DNA of 20,568 nt, taken from the NCBI GenBank assembly GCA_016205965.1, contig JACQSM010000002.1, positions 1-20,568 of the forward strand, read 5' to 3'. This document shows, in pieces, positions 7,567 through 15,088 of this stretch (positions are counted from its first letter, which is position 1; every line of letters begins with the position of its first letter). The notes under the pieces are model-generated. The model made no database searches and had not been told where the DNA came from. It worked only from the letters and a program-made list of their open reading frames with translations. A program made the position numbers and the translations under genes. The DNA is from Candidatus Uhrbacteria bacterium. Lineage in GTDB: Bacteria; Patescibacteriota; Patescibacteriia; SG8-24.

Positions 7567-8583
7567 TTACATGCCCGGCCTGATCAGGCCCTTATGAGCG
7601 ACGGTGTATTCGATCGACTTCTTGAGACCTTGGTCGAGAGTGACCAGCGGAATCCAGCCGAGCTGGTCCTTGGCCTTGGTCAGGTCGGGCAGTCCGAGCT
7701 GCGTCATGAAGAGCAGCGGCGGCTTGAAAACGACCGGCGAGGCCGAATTGACCAGCTTCTTGATCTGTTCGGCGACGGCGGCGAGGCGGATATCCTGGTC
7801 GCTGCCGAGGTTGACCGGCCCGATGTCCTGCGGCAATGACATCAGCCGCATGATGCCGTCGACGACGTCACTGACGTAGATGAGCGAGGTGCTGAAGCTC
7901 TCGTCGCCGTAGATCGACAATTCCTTGCCTTCGCCGGCATCGATGATGAACTCCGGAATCATGTGGCCGTCGTAAAGCGGCATGCGCGGGCCGTAGGTGC
8001 GGAAAATGCGGGCGATGCGGACGTCGAGGTTGTAGACGTCCTTGTAGGTCAAGCACATCGTCTCGGCCCAGCGCTTGCCTTCGTCATAGCAGCTGCGCGG
8101 CTCGAGATGATTGTAATGGCCGAACTCTTCTTCTTTGAAATAGTGGCCGTCGGCCGGTCGCGGACCATAGATCACCGAGGTCGAAGCCTGAAAAAACTTG
8201 GCTTTGTATTTGACGGCCAGGTCGAGCAGGTTGCGCATGCCGACCCCGTTCGCCAGAAGCGTCTGAATCTTGAACTGGTCGAACTTCTTGGCCGACGTCG
8301 GACAAGCGAGGTTGTAAATCTCCTGGATGCCCTGGACTTTCACCTGGAACTGCTCAAGCTCGGGAAAGGCTTCGAGGTTGAGCGGCTCGTTGATGTCGGC
8401 CCGGAGGAATTCGAAGTCCGAATTCTTGAGCAGATGCTCGATGTTGGACAAGCCGGAGGTGACCAGGTTGTCGATGCAGATCACTCGGCAGTCCTTGAGC
8501 AGCTTCTCGCACAAGAGCGATCCGATGAATCCGGCGCCGCCGGTGACGATGACGTTCTTTTTTTCGAAAAGTGGTGCGGGCAT
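7567..8583 (-). CDS. Extended SDR epimerase/decarboxylase, UDP-glucuronate decarboxylase (UDP-xylose synthase)-like
   Basis: The 338-residue protein has the NAD-binding VTGGAGFIGS (13-22), the active-site serine/threonine in ASTSVIYG (133-140) and the catalytic Y-x3-K at Tyr166/Lys170 within CYDEGKRWAETMC. The combination N-L-A-C-P near 91-95, CYDEGKR, ARIFRTYGPRM and YVSDVVDG closely follows UDP-glucuronate decarboxylases (UXS), which convert UDP-glucuronate to UDP-xylose with bound NAD. Other sugar SDRs such as RmlB or GalE usually have a different surrounding of the Tyr. The substrate is inferred, but a UDP-glucose-dehydrogenase-like gene lies in the same cluster and would supply UDP-glucuronate. 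It is the first gene of the tight glycosyltransferase run and is preceded by a 55-bp AT-rich gap that could hold a promoter; I could not pick out convincing -35/-10 boxes. Confidence 0.88.
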   Translation of the reverse strand: MPAPLFEKKNVIVTGGAGFIGSLLCEKLLKDCRVICIDNLVTSGLSNIEHLLKNSDFEFLRADINEPLNLEAFPELEQFQVKVQGIQEIYNLACPTSAKKFDQFKIQTLLANGVGMRNLLDLAVKYKAKFFQASTSVIYGPRPADGHYFKEEEFGHYNHLEPRSCYDEGKRWAETMCLTYKDVYNLDVRIARIFRTYGPRMPLYDGHMIPEFIIDAGEGKELSIYGDESFSTSLIYVSDVVDGIMRLMSLPQDIGPVNLGSDQDIRLAAVAEQIKKLVNSASPVVFKPPLLFMTQLGLPDLTKAKDQLGWIPLVTLDQGLKKSIEYTVAHKGLIRPGM

Positions 8584-8638
8584 AAATAACTGATGCCGTA
8601 TTCTTACTTTGATACTTTATCATCACTCCCCCGCACAA

Positions 8639-9064
8639 TCAAACGCGGAAGGTCCACTGTCTCTGGAGCGTAAAATTCCAGGCAATGACGACGATAGTGG
8701 CTATTATTTTGGCTATAATATCGTGAAATCCTGCGGTCAAACCGAGATGAAAAACAAAGGCGTTGATGGCCAGGCCGACGACCGCGACCAGGAAAAACTT
8801 GACCCCGCGCTCGGGCCAGCCCCGGAAATCGCGCCGAAACGTCCAGCGCGTGTTCAGGATGAAGCTCGAAATGACCGCGGCCGTGAAGGAAACGGTGGCG
8901 GCGCCGACCCGGTGATCGGCCCAGAAAACGACGTGGCGCGTCAAAGCCACGTACACGCCGAGATCGAGGACGGTGTTGATGGCGCCGACGACGCCGAAAC
9001 GGACGAATTGCCGCACGGCGCCGTTTTCCGAAAACGAGGTCATGGGAACATTATAGCCTGACAT
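8639..9064 (-). CDS. GtrA-family membrane protein
   Basis: About 141 residues with four hydrophobic helices (roughly 19-40, 54-71, 87-107, 114-131). Family landmarks are FVRFGVVGAINTVLDLGVY at the first helix, F-I-L-N-T-R-W-T-F-R at the second and the closing N-F-T-L-Q-R-Q-W-T-F. GtrA-like proteins are thought to flip or handle polyprenyl-phosphate sugars made by GtrB/DPM1-like GT2 enzymes, which fits the gene at 6890-7561. The first ATG (9064) overlaps the end of the protease gene by 14 nt; Met8 (9043) would begin 7 nt after it. Neither has a good Shine-Dalgarno site, and the family usually begins close to the R-F-x-x-V-G motif, so both are possible. Confidence 0.9.
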   Translation of the reverse strand: MSGYNVPMTSFSENGAVRQFVRFGVVGAINTVLDLGVYVALTRHVVFWADHRVGAATVSFTAAVISSFILNTRWTFRRDFRGWPERGVKFFLVAVVGLAINAFVFHLGLTAGFHDIIAKIIATIVVIAWNFTLQRQWTFRV

Positions 9065-10955
9065 CGATCAATCCGACCCGGACGCCGCCCCTGAAGGCGT
9101 TTCCGTACGGCGGGAAGGACAGGGACGACCGCGGACCGGCGACGTTGATCATGGTCGCCGCGCCGACGACCGTCAGCGCCGGCGAACTCTTGCCGGTCAC
9201 GCGAAACTCGACCGGAGCGGGCCTGGCTGCCGGCGTTTCGCGCACCAAGGCGCCTCGCAAGGTAAAGACGCGGGTCGGCGCGCCGCCGGAGGCGGGAGCG
9301 ACGCCGATTTCGGCGATGCCGTCGCCGTCGGCATCGACGGCCGAAACGACGACGCCGCCGCGGAATTTTTTATCGTAGGCGAAGAAGCCGCCGATCGGCG
9401 TGCCGTCGGGACGGAAGACGCGGACGTGGGGGCCGCCGCCAGGTCCGGCGCCGGCGATGATCTCATCTTTGCCGTCGCCGTCGAGGTCGCCGACGGCGAC
9501 GCTGACGCCGCCGCGGAAATTCTGATCGAAAGCGAAGAAGCCGCCGATGGCGCGGGTGTTGACGTCGAAGATGCGTATCTGCGGCGCGCCTCCGGCCAGG
9601 GCCGAGGCGACGACTGTCTGCTTGGCGCTGCCGTCGAAGTTGGCCACGGCCAATGAAACGCCGCCCCTGAAGCCGCTATCGAAAGCCATGAAGCCGCGCA
9701 CGTACAGGCCGTCCTCGGTGAAGAAGCGGATTTCGGGTTCGCGGCCGCGTCCCGGAGCGGCGACGATCAGGCGGCGCGACGATGGCGGCAAGAGCGATGC
9801 CGTCGGCGTCACCGGCACGAGCGTTTCCCTGCCGCCGGCGGCCGCGGCTTCGACCGCGCGAAAGGCGTTGATGCGGCCGCGGCCCAGTTTGCCGAAGAGG
9901 CCCGGGTTGATGTCGTCGATGCGGTCGCTCGTCGAGATGATGAAGTTGGCGATCTGCTTGGGCGTCAGGTTCTTGTTGATCGATTTGATGAGGGCGACCA
10001 CGCCGGCGACCATCGGCGCCGAGACCGAGGTGCCGTTGTAGAAGCCTCCGTACGGCGATTTGAAGTCGTCGCTGCCCGGCCGGTAGAGCTGGGTCGAGAC
10101 GATCTTGGTTCCGGGAGCGCTGATATCGACGCAGCCGGCGCCGTAGTTGGAGAAGCGCGCCCGATGGTCGGCCTCGTCGGTGGCGGCGACGCCGAAGATG
10201 AAGTTTTCGTCGCTGTCGCGGTCAAGGCAGATCGGAAACAGCGGGTTCCGGTCGAGGTCGTTGGCATCGGAACCCTCGTCGGCGTTGCCGGCGGCCGCCA
10301 CCACGAAGACGCCGGCATCATACGCCCGCCGCAGGGCGATCTTGAGCAGGTCGCTTTCGGTCGCGCCGGCGAAGCTCAAGGAGATCACCTTGGCGCCGTT
10401 TTTAACCGCGTACTCGACCGCCTGGACGACGCGATACGTCTCCCCCGCCCCGTCGGAATCGAGGGCCCGGATCGGCATGATGGCGCTCTGCCAGGTGACG
10501 CCGACGATGCCCTGGCCGTTGTCGCCCTTGGCCGCGGCCACGCCGGCGCCGATGGTGCCGTGATTCATGCCGAGCACCGAGTACGCGCCCGAGGCCGAGG
10601 GCCGCGGGTCGCTGTCGTTATCGACGAAGTCCCAGCCGTGGATGTCATCGACGTAACCGTTGCGGTCGTTGTCGATGTCGTCGCCGCCGATCTCGCCGGT
10701 GTTGCGCCAAATATTGTCGCGCAGGTCGGGATGGTCGATGTCGACGCCGCTGTCGATGATGGCGATGGGCACGCCTTCATAGCCGAGGGTGCGCTGCCAG
10801 GCCTCGGGCGCGCCGATGCGGCCGAGATACCAGAGGCCGGAAAAATAGGGGTCGTTGGGGATGCGGCCGGCGGCGCCGGCTGCAAACGGAAAAAATGCCG
10901 CAGCGGCGGCGCAAATGGCAATGGCCGTTTTTCGTACCGATGTGAATCGCCTCAT
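9051..10955 (-). CDS. Secreted subtilisin-like (S8) serine protease with C-terminal FG-GAP repeats
   Basis: The 634-residue protein has a signal peptide (MRRFTSVRKTAIAICAAAAA, then a likely cut near AAGAAG, ~30). The S8 triad is complete: Asp68 in IAIIDSGVD, His132 in MNHGTIGAG and Ser310 in NGTSVSAPMVAG, with oxyanion Asn224 in AAAGN. An Asp-rich insert at 90-120 (DDIDNDRNGYVDD, DNDSDPRPS) is likely a calcium site. After a linker (about 372-395) come about three FG-GAP-like units of ~50 residues, each with the G-F-x-A-(F/Y)-D-x-x-F-R-G-G-V pattern, two carrying Ca-type loops (DLDGDGKDE, DADGDGIAE); the last ~35 residues are a worn copy ending in FRGGVRVGLIDVRL. It is probably an exported endopeptidase with a binding propeller or part of one. 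It lies 15 nt after the dehydrogenase gene. Its substrate is unknown; the exported proteins upstream are candidates. Confidence 0.94.
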   Translation of the reverse strand: MRRFTSVRKTAIAICAAAAAFFPFAAGAAGRIPNDPYFSGLWYLGRIGAPEAWQRTLGYEGVPIAIIDSGVDIDHPDLRDNIWRNTGEIGGDDIDNDRNGYVDDIHGWDFVDNDSDPRPSASGAYSVLGMNHGTIGAGVAAAKGDNGQGIVGVTWQSAIMPIRALDSDGAGETYRVVQAVEYAVKNGAKVISLSFAGATESDLLKIALRRAYDAGVFVVAAAGNADEGSDANDLDRNPLFPICLDRDSDENFIFGVAATDEADHRARFSNYGAGCVDISAPGTKIVSTQLYRPGSDDFKSPYGGFYNGTSVSAPMVAGVVALIKSINKNLTPKQIANFIISTSDRIDDINPGLFGKLGRGRINAFRAVEAAAAGGRETLVPVTPTASLLPPSSRRLIVAAPGRGREPEIRFFTEDGLYVRGFMAFDSGFRGGVSLAVANFDGSAKQTVVASALAGGAPQIRIFDVNTRAIGGFFAFDQNFRGGVSVAVGDLDGDGKDEIIAGAGPGGGPHVRVFRPDGTPIGGFFAYDKKFRGGVVVSAVDADGDGIAEIGVAPASGGAPTRVFTLRGALVRETPAARPAPVEFRVTGKSSPALTVVGAATMINVAGPRSSLSFPPYGNAFRGGVRVGLIDVRL

Positions 10956-10970
10956 AGGCGGGTTCTGGAC

Positions 10971-11792
10971 TCAACCTGCGGCGACGGCTTTTTTCGGTTC
11001 CCCGATTTTGACCAGCTCGGCATTGAGACGCTCGCAGGTCTTGAGCAGCGCGAGGTCGACGCCGGCGAGATCGCCGAGCTGGATGAACGCTTTCATGTCT
11101 TTGGGGAAGCAGCCGCCGCCGTAGCCGCGATAACCGTCGGGAGCGATCTTGAGGTGGCTGGAGCCGATGCGGGAATCGGCGGCCGCGCTGGCGCGGACGG
11201 TGTCATAATCGATGCCGAGCCGGCGGCAGAGATCGAAGACCTGATTGGCAAAGACGACCTTGAGCGCCAGGAAACAGTTGCCGAAATATTTGACGGTCTC
11301 GGCTTCGGTCGCGGCGATCACCCGGGTGAAGGGCGCCGGCGGCAGCAATGCCAGGACCTGTTCGGCGAGATCGGCGCTGGCGGCGGTGGTGCCGATGATC
11401 TGACGTTCGGGATTGCGGAAGTCGGCGTCGGCCGAGACCTGGCGCAGGAATTCGGGGTTGAAGAGGAAGCGATGCCGCGGATATTGATTCTGGAGCTTTT
11501 CGGTCGTGCCCGGAAGAACGGTCGATTTGATGACGATGATCTTGTTGCCCGGAATGACCTCGATCGCTCTCTTTATATAGGCGAGATCGAAGCCGCCGGC
11601 AGCCTCGTCATAGGGCGTCGGCACGCACATGAACATGACGTCGGCCCGCTCCAAATCTTTCGGACTGCCGAGCTTTTTCGGCGGATCGAAAAGCACCGGC
11701 TCAAGACCGCGCTCGGTGAAATAATTAGCCACGGCGCTGCCGACCCAACCGACGCCCATGACCGCGACTTTAAGCGGGGAATTGGCTTGCAT
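10971..11792 (-). CDS. UDP-glucose/GDP-mannose dehydrogenase-like protein lacking the C-terminal domain
   Basis: From Met at 11792 the protein has 273 residues. It contains the NAD-binding VMGVGWVGSAV (G13-G18), an F-M-C-V-P-T-P segment, IKSTVLPGTTEKL, the NPEFLR motif (112-117), the central helix with Lys168 and Lys178 (AETVKYFGNCFLALK) and the catalytic Cys228 in GYGGGCFPKDMKAF. Enzymes of this family oxidise UDP-glucose to UDP-glucuronate in two NAD-dependent steps. Usual length is about 400-450 residues; here the protein stops about 45 residues after the catalytic Cys, so the C-terminal UDP-binding domain is absent. The ending is clean and the next gene follows at once, so this looks like a true short form rather than a frameshift. 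An ATG at 11819 adds nine residues but abuts a strong hairpin, so I prefer 11792. Confidence 0.88.
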   Translation of the reverse strand: MQANSPLKVAVMGVGWVGSAVANYFTERGLEPVLFDPPKKLGSPKDLERADVMFMCVPTPYDEAAGGFDLAYIKRAIEVIPGNKIIVIKSTVLPGTTEKLQNQYPRHRFLFNPEFLRQVSADADFRNPERQIIGTTAASADLAEQVLALLPPAPFTRVIAATEAETVKYFGNCFLALKVVFANQVFDLCRRLGIDYDTVRASAAADSRIGSSHLKIAPDGYRGYGGGCFPKDMKAFIQLGDLAGVDLALLKTCERLNAELVKIGEPKKAVAAG

Positions 11793-11821
11793 ACGTTTGA
11801 AGTGCAGGCATCGTAACATGT

Positions 11822-11843
11822 AGGCTGGCCTAAAGGCCAGCCT
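11822..11843. repeat. Perfect 9-bp palindrome beside the dehydrogenase start
   Basis: The arms AGGCTGGCC (11822-11830) and GGCCAGCCT (11835-11843) flank loop TAAA. It has no T-run on either side, so it is not a classical terminator. It lies two bases from the upstream ATG option of the dehydrogenase gene and would be in its mRNA leader, or it is a short repetitive extragenic palindrome. Confidence 0.7.
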
Positions 11844-11865
11844 CCTGATATTTATGAATAATCAA

Positions 11866-11913
11866 GAGGACTGATCCCGGACCTGGGTCCGGGATCTGCT
11901 TCAGGCCGTCCTC
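11866..11913. repeat. Strong nested palindrome (inner 11-bp stem, outer 6-bp stem)
   Basis: The inner arms 11873-11883 and 11886-11896 (GATCCCGGACC / GGTCCGGGATC) are perfectly complementary with a 2-base centre. An outer pair GAGGAC (11866-11871) with GTCCTC (11908-11913) encloses it. Read on the minus strand, the sequence after the stem is only moderately T-rich, so it may be a weak terminator after the small ORF or a repetitive extragenic palindrome. Confidence 0.65.
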
Positions 11914-11926
11914 CTTTTCTATCTGC

Positions 11927-12154
11927 CTAACCGCCTAAATTTTTCATATCCCCGAAGAACTTGAGACCGACCGTCAACGAGGGATCATCCGGCGTCTCGG
12001 GTTCAGGCTTGTCGTCGTCATCGGCCTGGAAAGAAGCGAAGATGGCGTCGGCCGGCGGCGGGCCGCCGTCGCCCCCGCCCAAAAAAGGACCGCTCCCATC
12101 GAAGAACAGGCCGCCATCGTCGCCGTTCGAATTGTCGGGAGGCTGGATTTCCAT
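11927..12154 (-). CDS. Possible small acidic protein, 75 aa
   Basis: The frame starts MEIQPPDNSNGDDGGLFFDG and is very rich in Gly, Asp and Pro, with an acidic run ADDDDKPEPETPDD near 49-62 and a more ordinary end (SLTVGLKFFGDMKNLGG). There is no signal peptide, membrane helix or recognised domain. It fills the only long open stretch between the dehydrogenase and the large surface protein, faces the same way as its neighbours and ends in TAG. There is no Shine-Dalgarno site and the composition is low-complexity, so it may be chance. The overlapping plus-strand frame is Ser/Pro-rich and less likely. Confidence 0.4.
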   Translation of the reverse strand: MEIQPPDNSNGDDGGLFFDGSGPFLGGGDGGPPPADAIFASFQADDDDKPEPETPDDPSLTVGLKFFGDMKNLGG

Positions 12155-12207
12155 AGCATTATTTGTTCAGGTGCTGCTCTTTATGGTAGTATATCACGTT
12201 TTGCGAC

Positions 12208-12232
12208 TTATCCACAAGTAAAGTTATGCACA
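12208..12232 (+). promoter_or_regulatory. Pair of DnaA-box consensus sites
   Basis: TTATCCACA (12208-12216) and TTATGCACA (12224-12232) both fit the DnaA box consensus TTATNCACA, in the same orientation with a 7-bp spacer. They occupy the 86-bp gap downstream of the 941-aa gene. They could bind DnaA as a regulatory or titration site; function is not shown by sequence alone. Confidence 0.6.
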
Positions 12233-12240
12233 GCTCACGC

Positions 12241-15066
12241 TCATTGCATGGAAATCGACGTCGTTACCGGCAGACCTGAAGCCTGCGTGCCGGAGAGCTG
12301 CGGATAAGCGCCCGACGGAATGTCGGTCCAGATGAAATTCGAATCGGCGAGGATATCGACGACGAGGCCGTAGGACCCGGGGACGAACTGGGAGGTGTCC
12401 AAGCCGAAGACGAAGGTCTGCGTACCGCCGGCGCCGATCAGGTACTCATTGCCATCCTCGAACTCATACTCGATCAGCGCGTAATCGCCGGCGGCCGACT
12501 CGATCCCCTGCGGCGTGGCGTCTTTGACGCCGTTTTTGACGACGCCGTAACGGAGCCGGGCGCTCGAGCCCTCGCCGATGACCGTCCGGGTCGAACCGCA
12601 CACCAACGCCAGATCGGAAACCAGGTCGTCATCGTTGAAATCGCCGTTGAGGTCGGCCCAGCGCTCAAGCGAATCATTGCCGGTACCGGCAATGCCGGCA
12701 TCTCCGGGTTTCACCTTGAAGGTGATCTTCTTCACCCGCACGGCGCCTTCGGGTTCGGCTTTCATGGTGAATCGAAGCACGTCGGCGCCGACGCCGCGGT
12801 AGGCTTGGGTTGGCGAATCGGTCGTTTTCGCGACCGTCAACTTCGAAAAATGCACTTCCCAGGAGCTGGCGGTATTGGAACTGATCGGAAAAGCGGCGCT
12901 TCCGAGCTTGGTTTCATCGATGACCGTCCCGGCCGACGAAACCATCTGAAAAGCCGCGGTCGATGCCAGACTGACGGCGACGGATTCGGCATAAACGGCA
13001 CCGGCATCCTTTGAACGCAGCGTGCCATAAACGCTGACCTCGGTTTTCTTGTCCTTGGGCAGCGCCAGGCTGAAGCCGGTGAGGGTGGCGACGCGGCCGA
13101 AGAACTCGGCTCGCGCCGACAGAGAGCCCGGCGCCGCCGCGGAGTCGATCCGAACCGAGCTGACCGCCGGCGCGTCCGAACCCAAACGGACGCTGAAAGT
13201 GCGCAGGCTGAAGGTATCGTCTTTGGTATCGATGGATAGGGTGCCGAGCAGGACTTCGCGTCCGGCCACGACGTTGCCGCCATTGCCGCTCCACACGAGC
13301 GCCGCGGTGCCCGTCTTTTTTACGGTAACGCTGAAAGGTGGCGCAGTGCCGCCGTTGGGATGAATCCCGACGGTGGTCAGGCGGATGCCGGCGGCGTTCT
13401 TGACGATGACGTCGGCGGCGGCGTCCTCAATGTCGAAGGCGACGCGGTCCGGATTGTTCTCGAGGTCGGCCGCCAGGCGGATGTCGCCGCGCACCACCAG
13501 ACCCGCCCCGGCGCCGGGCGCGACGGCAAAATGGACGTTGCTGAAGACCGCCTTGCCGTCGAAGCCGACGCCGGCCGGTCCGGCCAAGAGTTTGCCGCCG
13601 ATGTCGTATAGCCAGACGGTCGGGACGATGTCGCGCAGGCGCGTCTCGGTGCCGTTATCGGCGTCGCCGCCCGGCAGGAAGCCGGCTACCCCTTCCTGCT
13701 CGTCGAGGTAGCCCTGAACCGTGACCTGCTCGACATAATTGGTCGACGTATCCGTGGCCTTGAGGGTGAAGCTCGAGATCGGCACGGCCGCCGCGCCGAG
13801 GATGTAGACGACGTTGCCGGGCGTGCCGCCGCCGCTCACCTCGAAGGCTGATTTGACGGTACTGATGGTCGGGCCGGCCAGATCCGCGGCCGGAAAAAAG
13901 TCGGCCGGTTTGCCGGTGCCGGCGTCGATGACTTCGACGCCGGAGCGGACGACGGTGATGGCGTAGCCTTCATCGGGCGGGACATCGCCGTAGATCTCGG
14001 CTTTGAAATACAGGACGGCGTCGGTGTTGGCCGGAACGTTGACGTTGCCGACGAAAGTGATCGTCTGCTCCTGGTCTTTTTCAATGACCGCCTCGAGCTG
14101 GCCGCGCCCGAGCGGCTCGGCGCCGGCCGCATCGACGAAACGGATGCGGGTCATGTTGGCCCGGGCGGTGTTGTTGAAGACCAATCCACCGGCGTCGATG
14201 TCGGAGGTGCCGGCCGAGACCGCGCCGGTCGTGGCCTGAATCTTCACGGCGACTTTGCGGATGACTACCGGCTTGCCGGAGACGACGTGCAGCTCGCCTA
14301 ACACGTTGTCGTTGCCTAATAACGCGTGGGTCGCGGGCGTTTGCAGGGACAGCGTCGGCGGCGTCACTGACGAGGGGGCATTTTTTTCTGAAACGTCGGC
14401 AATGCCGGTGTCGGCGGCGGTCAGGTCTGGGCCGTCGGCATAGGCCGAGAGGTCGGCGGCTGACAGCGCGAACTCGTCGCGGATCCGCAGGGCGCTCTTG
14501 GCCTCGGCGGTCAGGCGCCGCTTGATCATGCCCTCGATTCGGAACAAGACTCCGTCACCGGCGCGGCGGACGACCGCCCCGGCCGGGTATACCGCCGAGG
14601 CCAGCGGCGCGCCTTCGACGTAGTCGATGAATTGCGTATCGGGCACGTCGCTGACGCGCTTGGCCCAATCGTTGCCATAGAGAGCCTTGGCCGCCTCTTC
14701 GCTCGTGATCCAGCGCAGGACGCCGCCGGGTTCGACGGCATACACCTTGGGTACCGAGATGATCTTCACCAGGCGGGTGCCGGGCCGATAGCGGATATTG
14801 CCGCCGATCGGAACGGCCGCCATTTCAGCAGCCGTGACCGAAGCGATGCCGGAAAAATCCGCGTACCAGGTTTTATAGACGCCCTGGTTCGGAAAAACGT
14901 AGCGCTTGCCGTCGCCGCCGAAATAATAGACGGCACTGTCGGCGGTGGTCGCCGGATTATGGTCGTCGACGAGCTTGATGAGGCTGCCCGGCGTCGGCGC
15001 CGCCTGGGCCGCGGCCGGGACGATAAACGCGGCAACGAGGGCGATGGCGGCGAAAAAGCGGCGCAT
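12241..15066 (-). CDS. Large secreted surface protein: three-unit N-terminal repeat domain plus beta-sandwich modules
   Basis: The 941-residue protein has a signal peptide (MRRFFAAIALVAAFIVPAAA, cut near AQA/AP ~22). Residues ~45-213 form three ~45-residue repeats: one around VYYFGGDGKRYVFPN, one around VYAVEPGGVLRWITSEEAAK, one around VVRRAGDGVLFRIEG. The same domain is in the proteins at 15089-16255 and 17075-18721. After a Ser/Pro/Thr linker come about four Gly/Val/Thr-rich beta modules of ~130-160 residues, each with a strand pattern resembling I-R-K-V-x-V-K-I and a later N-V-x-V-x-x-x-x-x-A-x-L-x-x-x-x-x-I. Near the C-terminus an Asp-rich loop (DLNGDFNDDD) could bind calcium. No sortase motif or terminal membrane helix is seen, so it is secreted or held non-covalently. 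It is probably cotranscribed with the upstream gene, 22 nt away. Exact role unknown; an S-layer-like or adhesive function is inference. Confidence 0.88.
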   Translation of the reverse strand: MRRFFAAIALVAAFIVPAAAQAAPTPGSLIKLVDDHNPATTADSAVYYFGGDGKRYVFPNQGVYKTWYADFSGIASVTAAEMAAVPIGGNIRYRPGTRLVKIISVPKVYAVEPGGVLRWITSEEAAKALYGNDWAKRVSDVPDTQFIDYVEGAPLASAVYPAGAVVRRAGDGVLFRIEGMIKRRLTAEAKSALRIRDEFALSAADLSAYADGPDLTAADTGIADVSEKNAPSSVTPPTLSLQTPATHALLGNDNVLGELHVVSGKPVVIRKVAVKIQATTGAVSAGTSDIDAGGLVFNNTARANMTRIRFVDAAGAEPLGRGQLEAVIEKDQEQTITFVGNVNVPANTDAVLYFKAEIYGDVPPDEGYAITVVRSGVEVIDAGTGKPADFFPAADLAGPTISTVKSAFEVSGGGTPGNVVYILGAAAVPISSFTLKATDTSTNYVEQVTVQGYLDEQEGVAGFLPGGDADNGTETRLRDIVPTVWLYDIGGKLLAGPAGVGFDGKAVFSNVHFAVAPGAGAGLVVRGDIRLAADLENNPDRVAFDIEDAAADVIVKNAAGIRLTTVGIHPNGGTAPPFSVTVKKTGTAALVWSGNGGNVVAGREVLLGTLSIDTKDDTFSLRTFSVRLGSDAPAVSSVRIDSAAAPGSLSARAEFFGRVATLTGFSLALPKDKKTEVSVYGTLRSKDAGAVYAESVAVSLASTAAFQMVSSAGTVIDETKLGSAAFPISSNTASSWEVHFSKLTVAKTTDSPTQAYRGVGADVLRFTMKAEPEGAVRVKKITFKVKPGDAGIAGTGNDSLERWADLNGDFNDDDLVSDLALVCGSTRTVIGEGSSARLRYGVVKNGVKDATPQGIESAAGDYALIEYEFEDGNEYLIGAGGTQTFVFGLDTSQFVPGSYGLVVDILADSNFIWTDIPSGAYPQLSGTQASGLPVTTSISMQ

Positions 15067-15088
15067 GGTTTTTATGCCGGCAGGCGGC

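Noticed and set aside
8574..8636. Inverted arms GTGCGGG / CCCGCAC around the epimerase start
   Set aside because: Only 7 bp with a ~49-base loop and no T-run; too weak to call.
9049..9054. Perfect TATAAT on the minus strand near the GtrA start
   Set aside because: No -35 box at the right distance and it overlaps the protease stop codon; likely chance.
10164..11816. 550-aa plus-strand frame
   Set aside because: Antisense to the protease and dehydrogenase; Asp/Val/Gly-rich shadow, while the opposite strand carries complete catalytic motifs.
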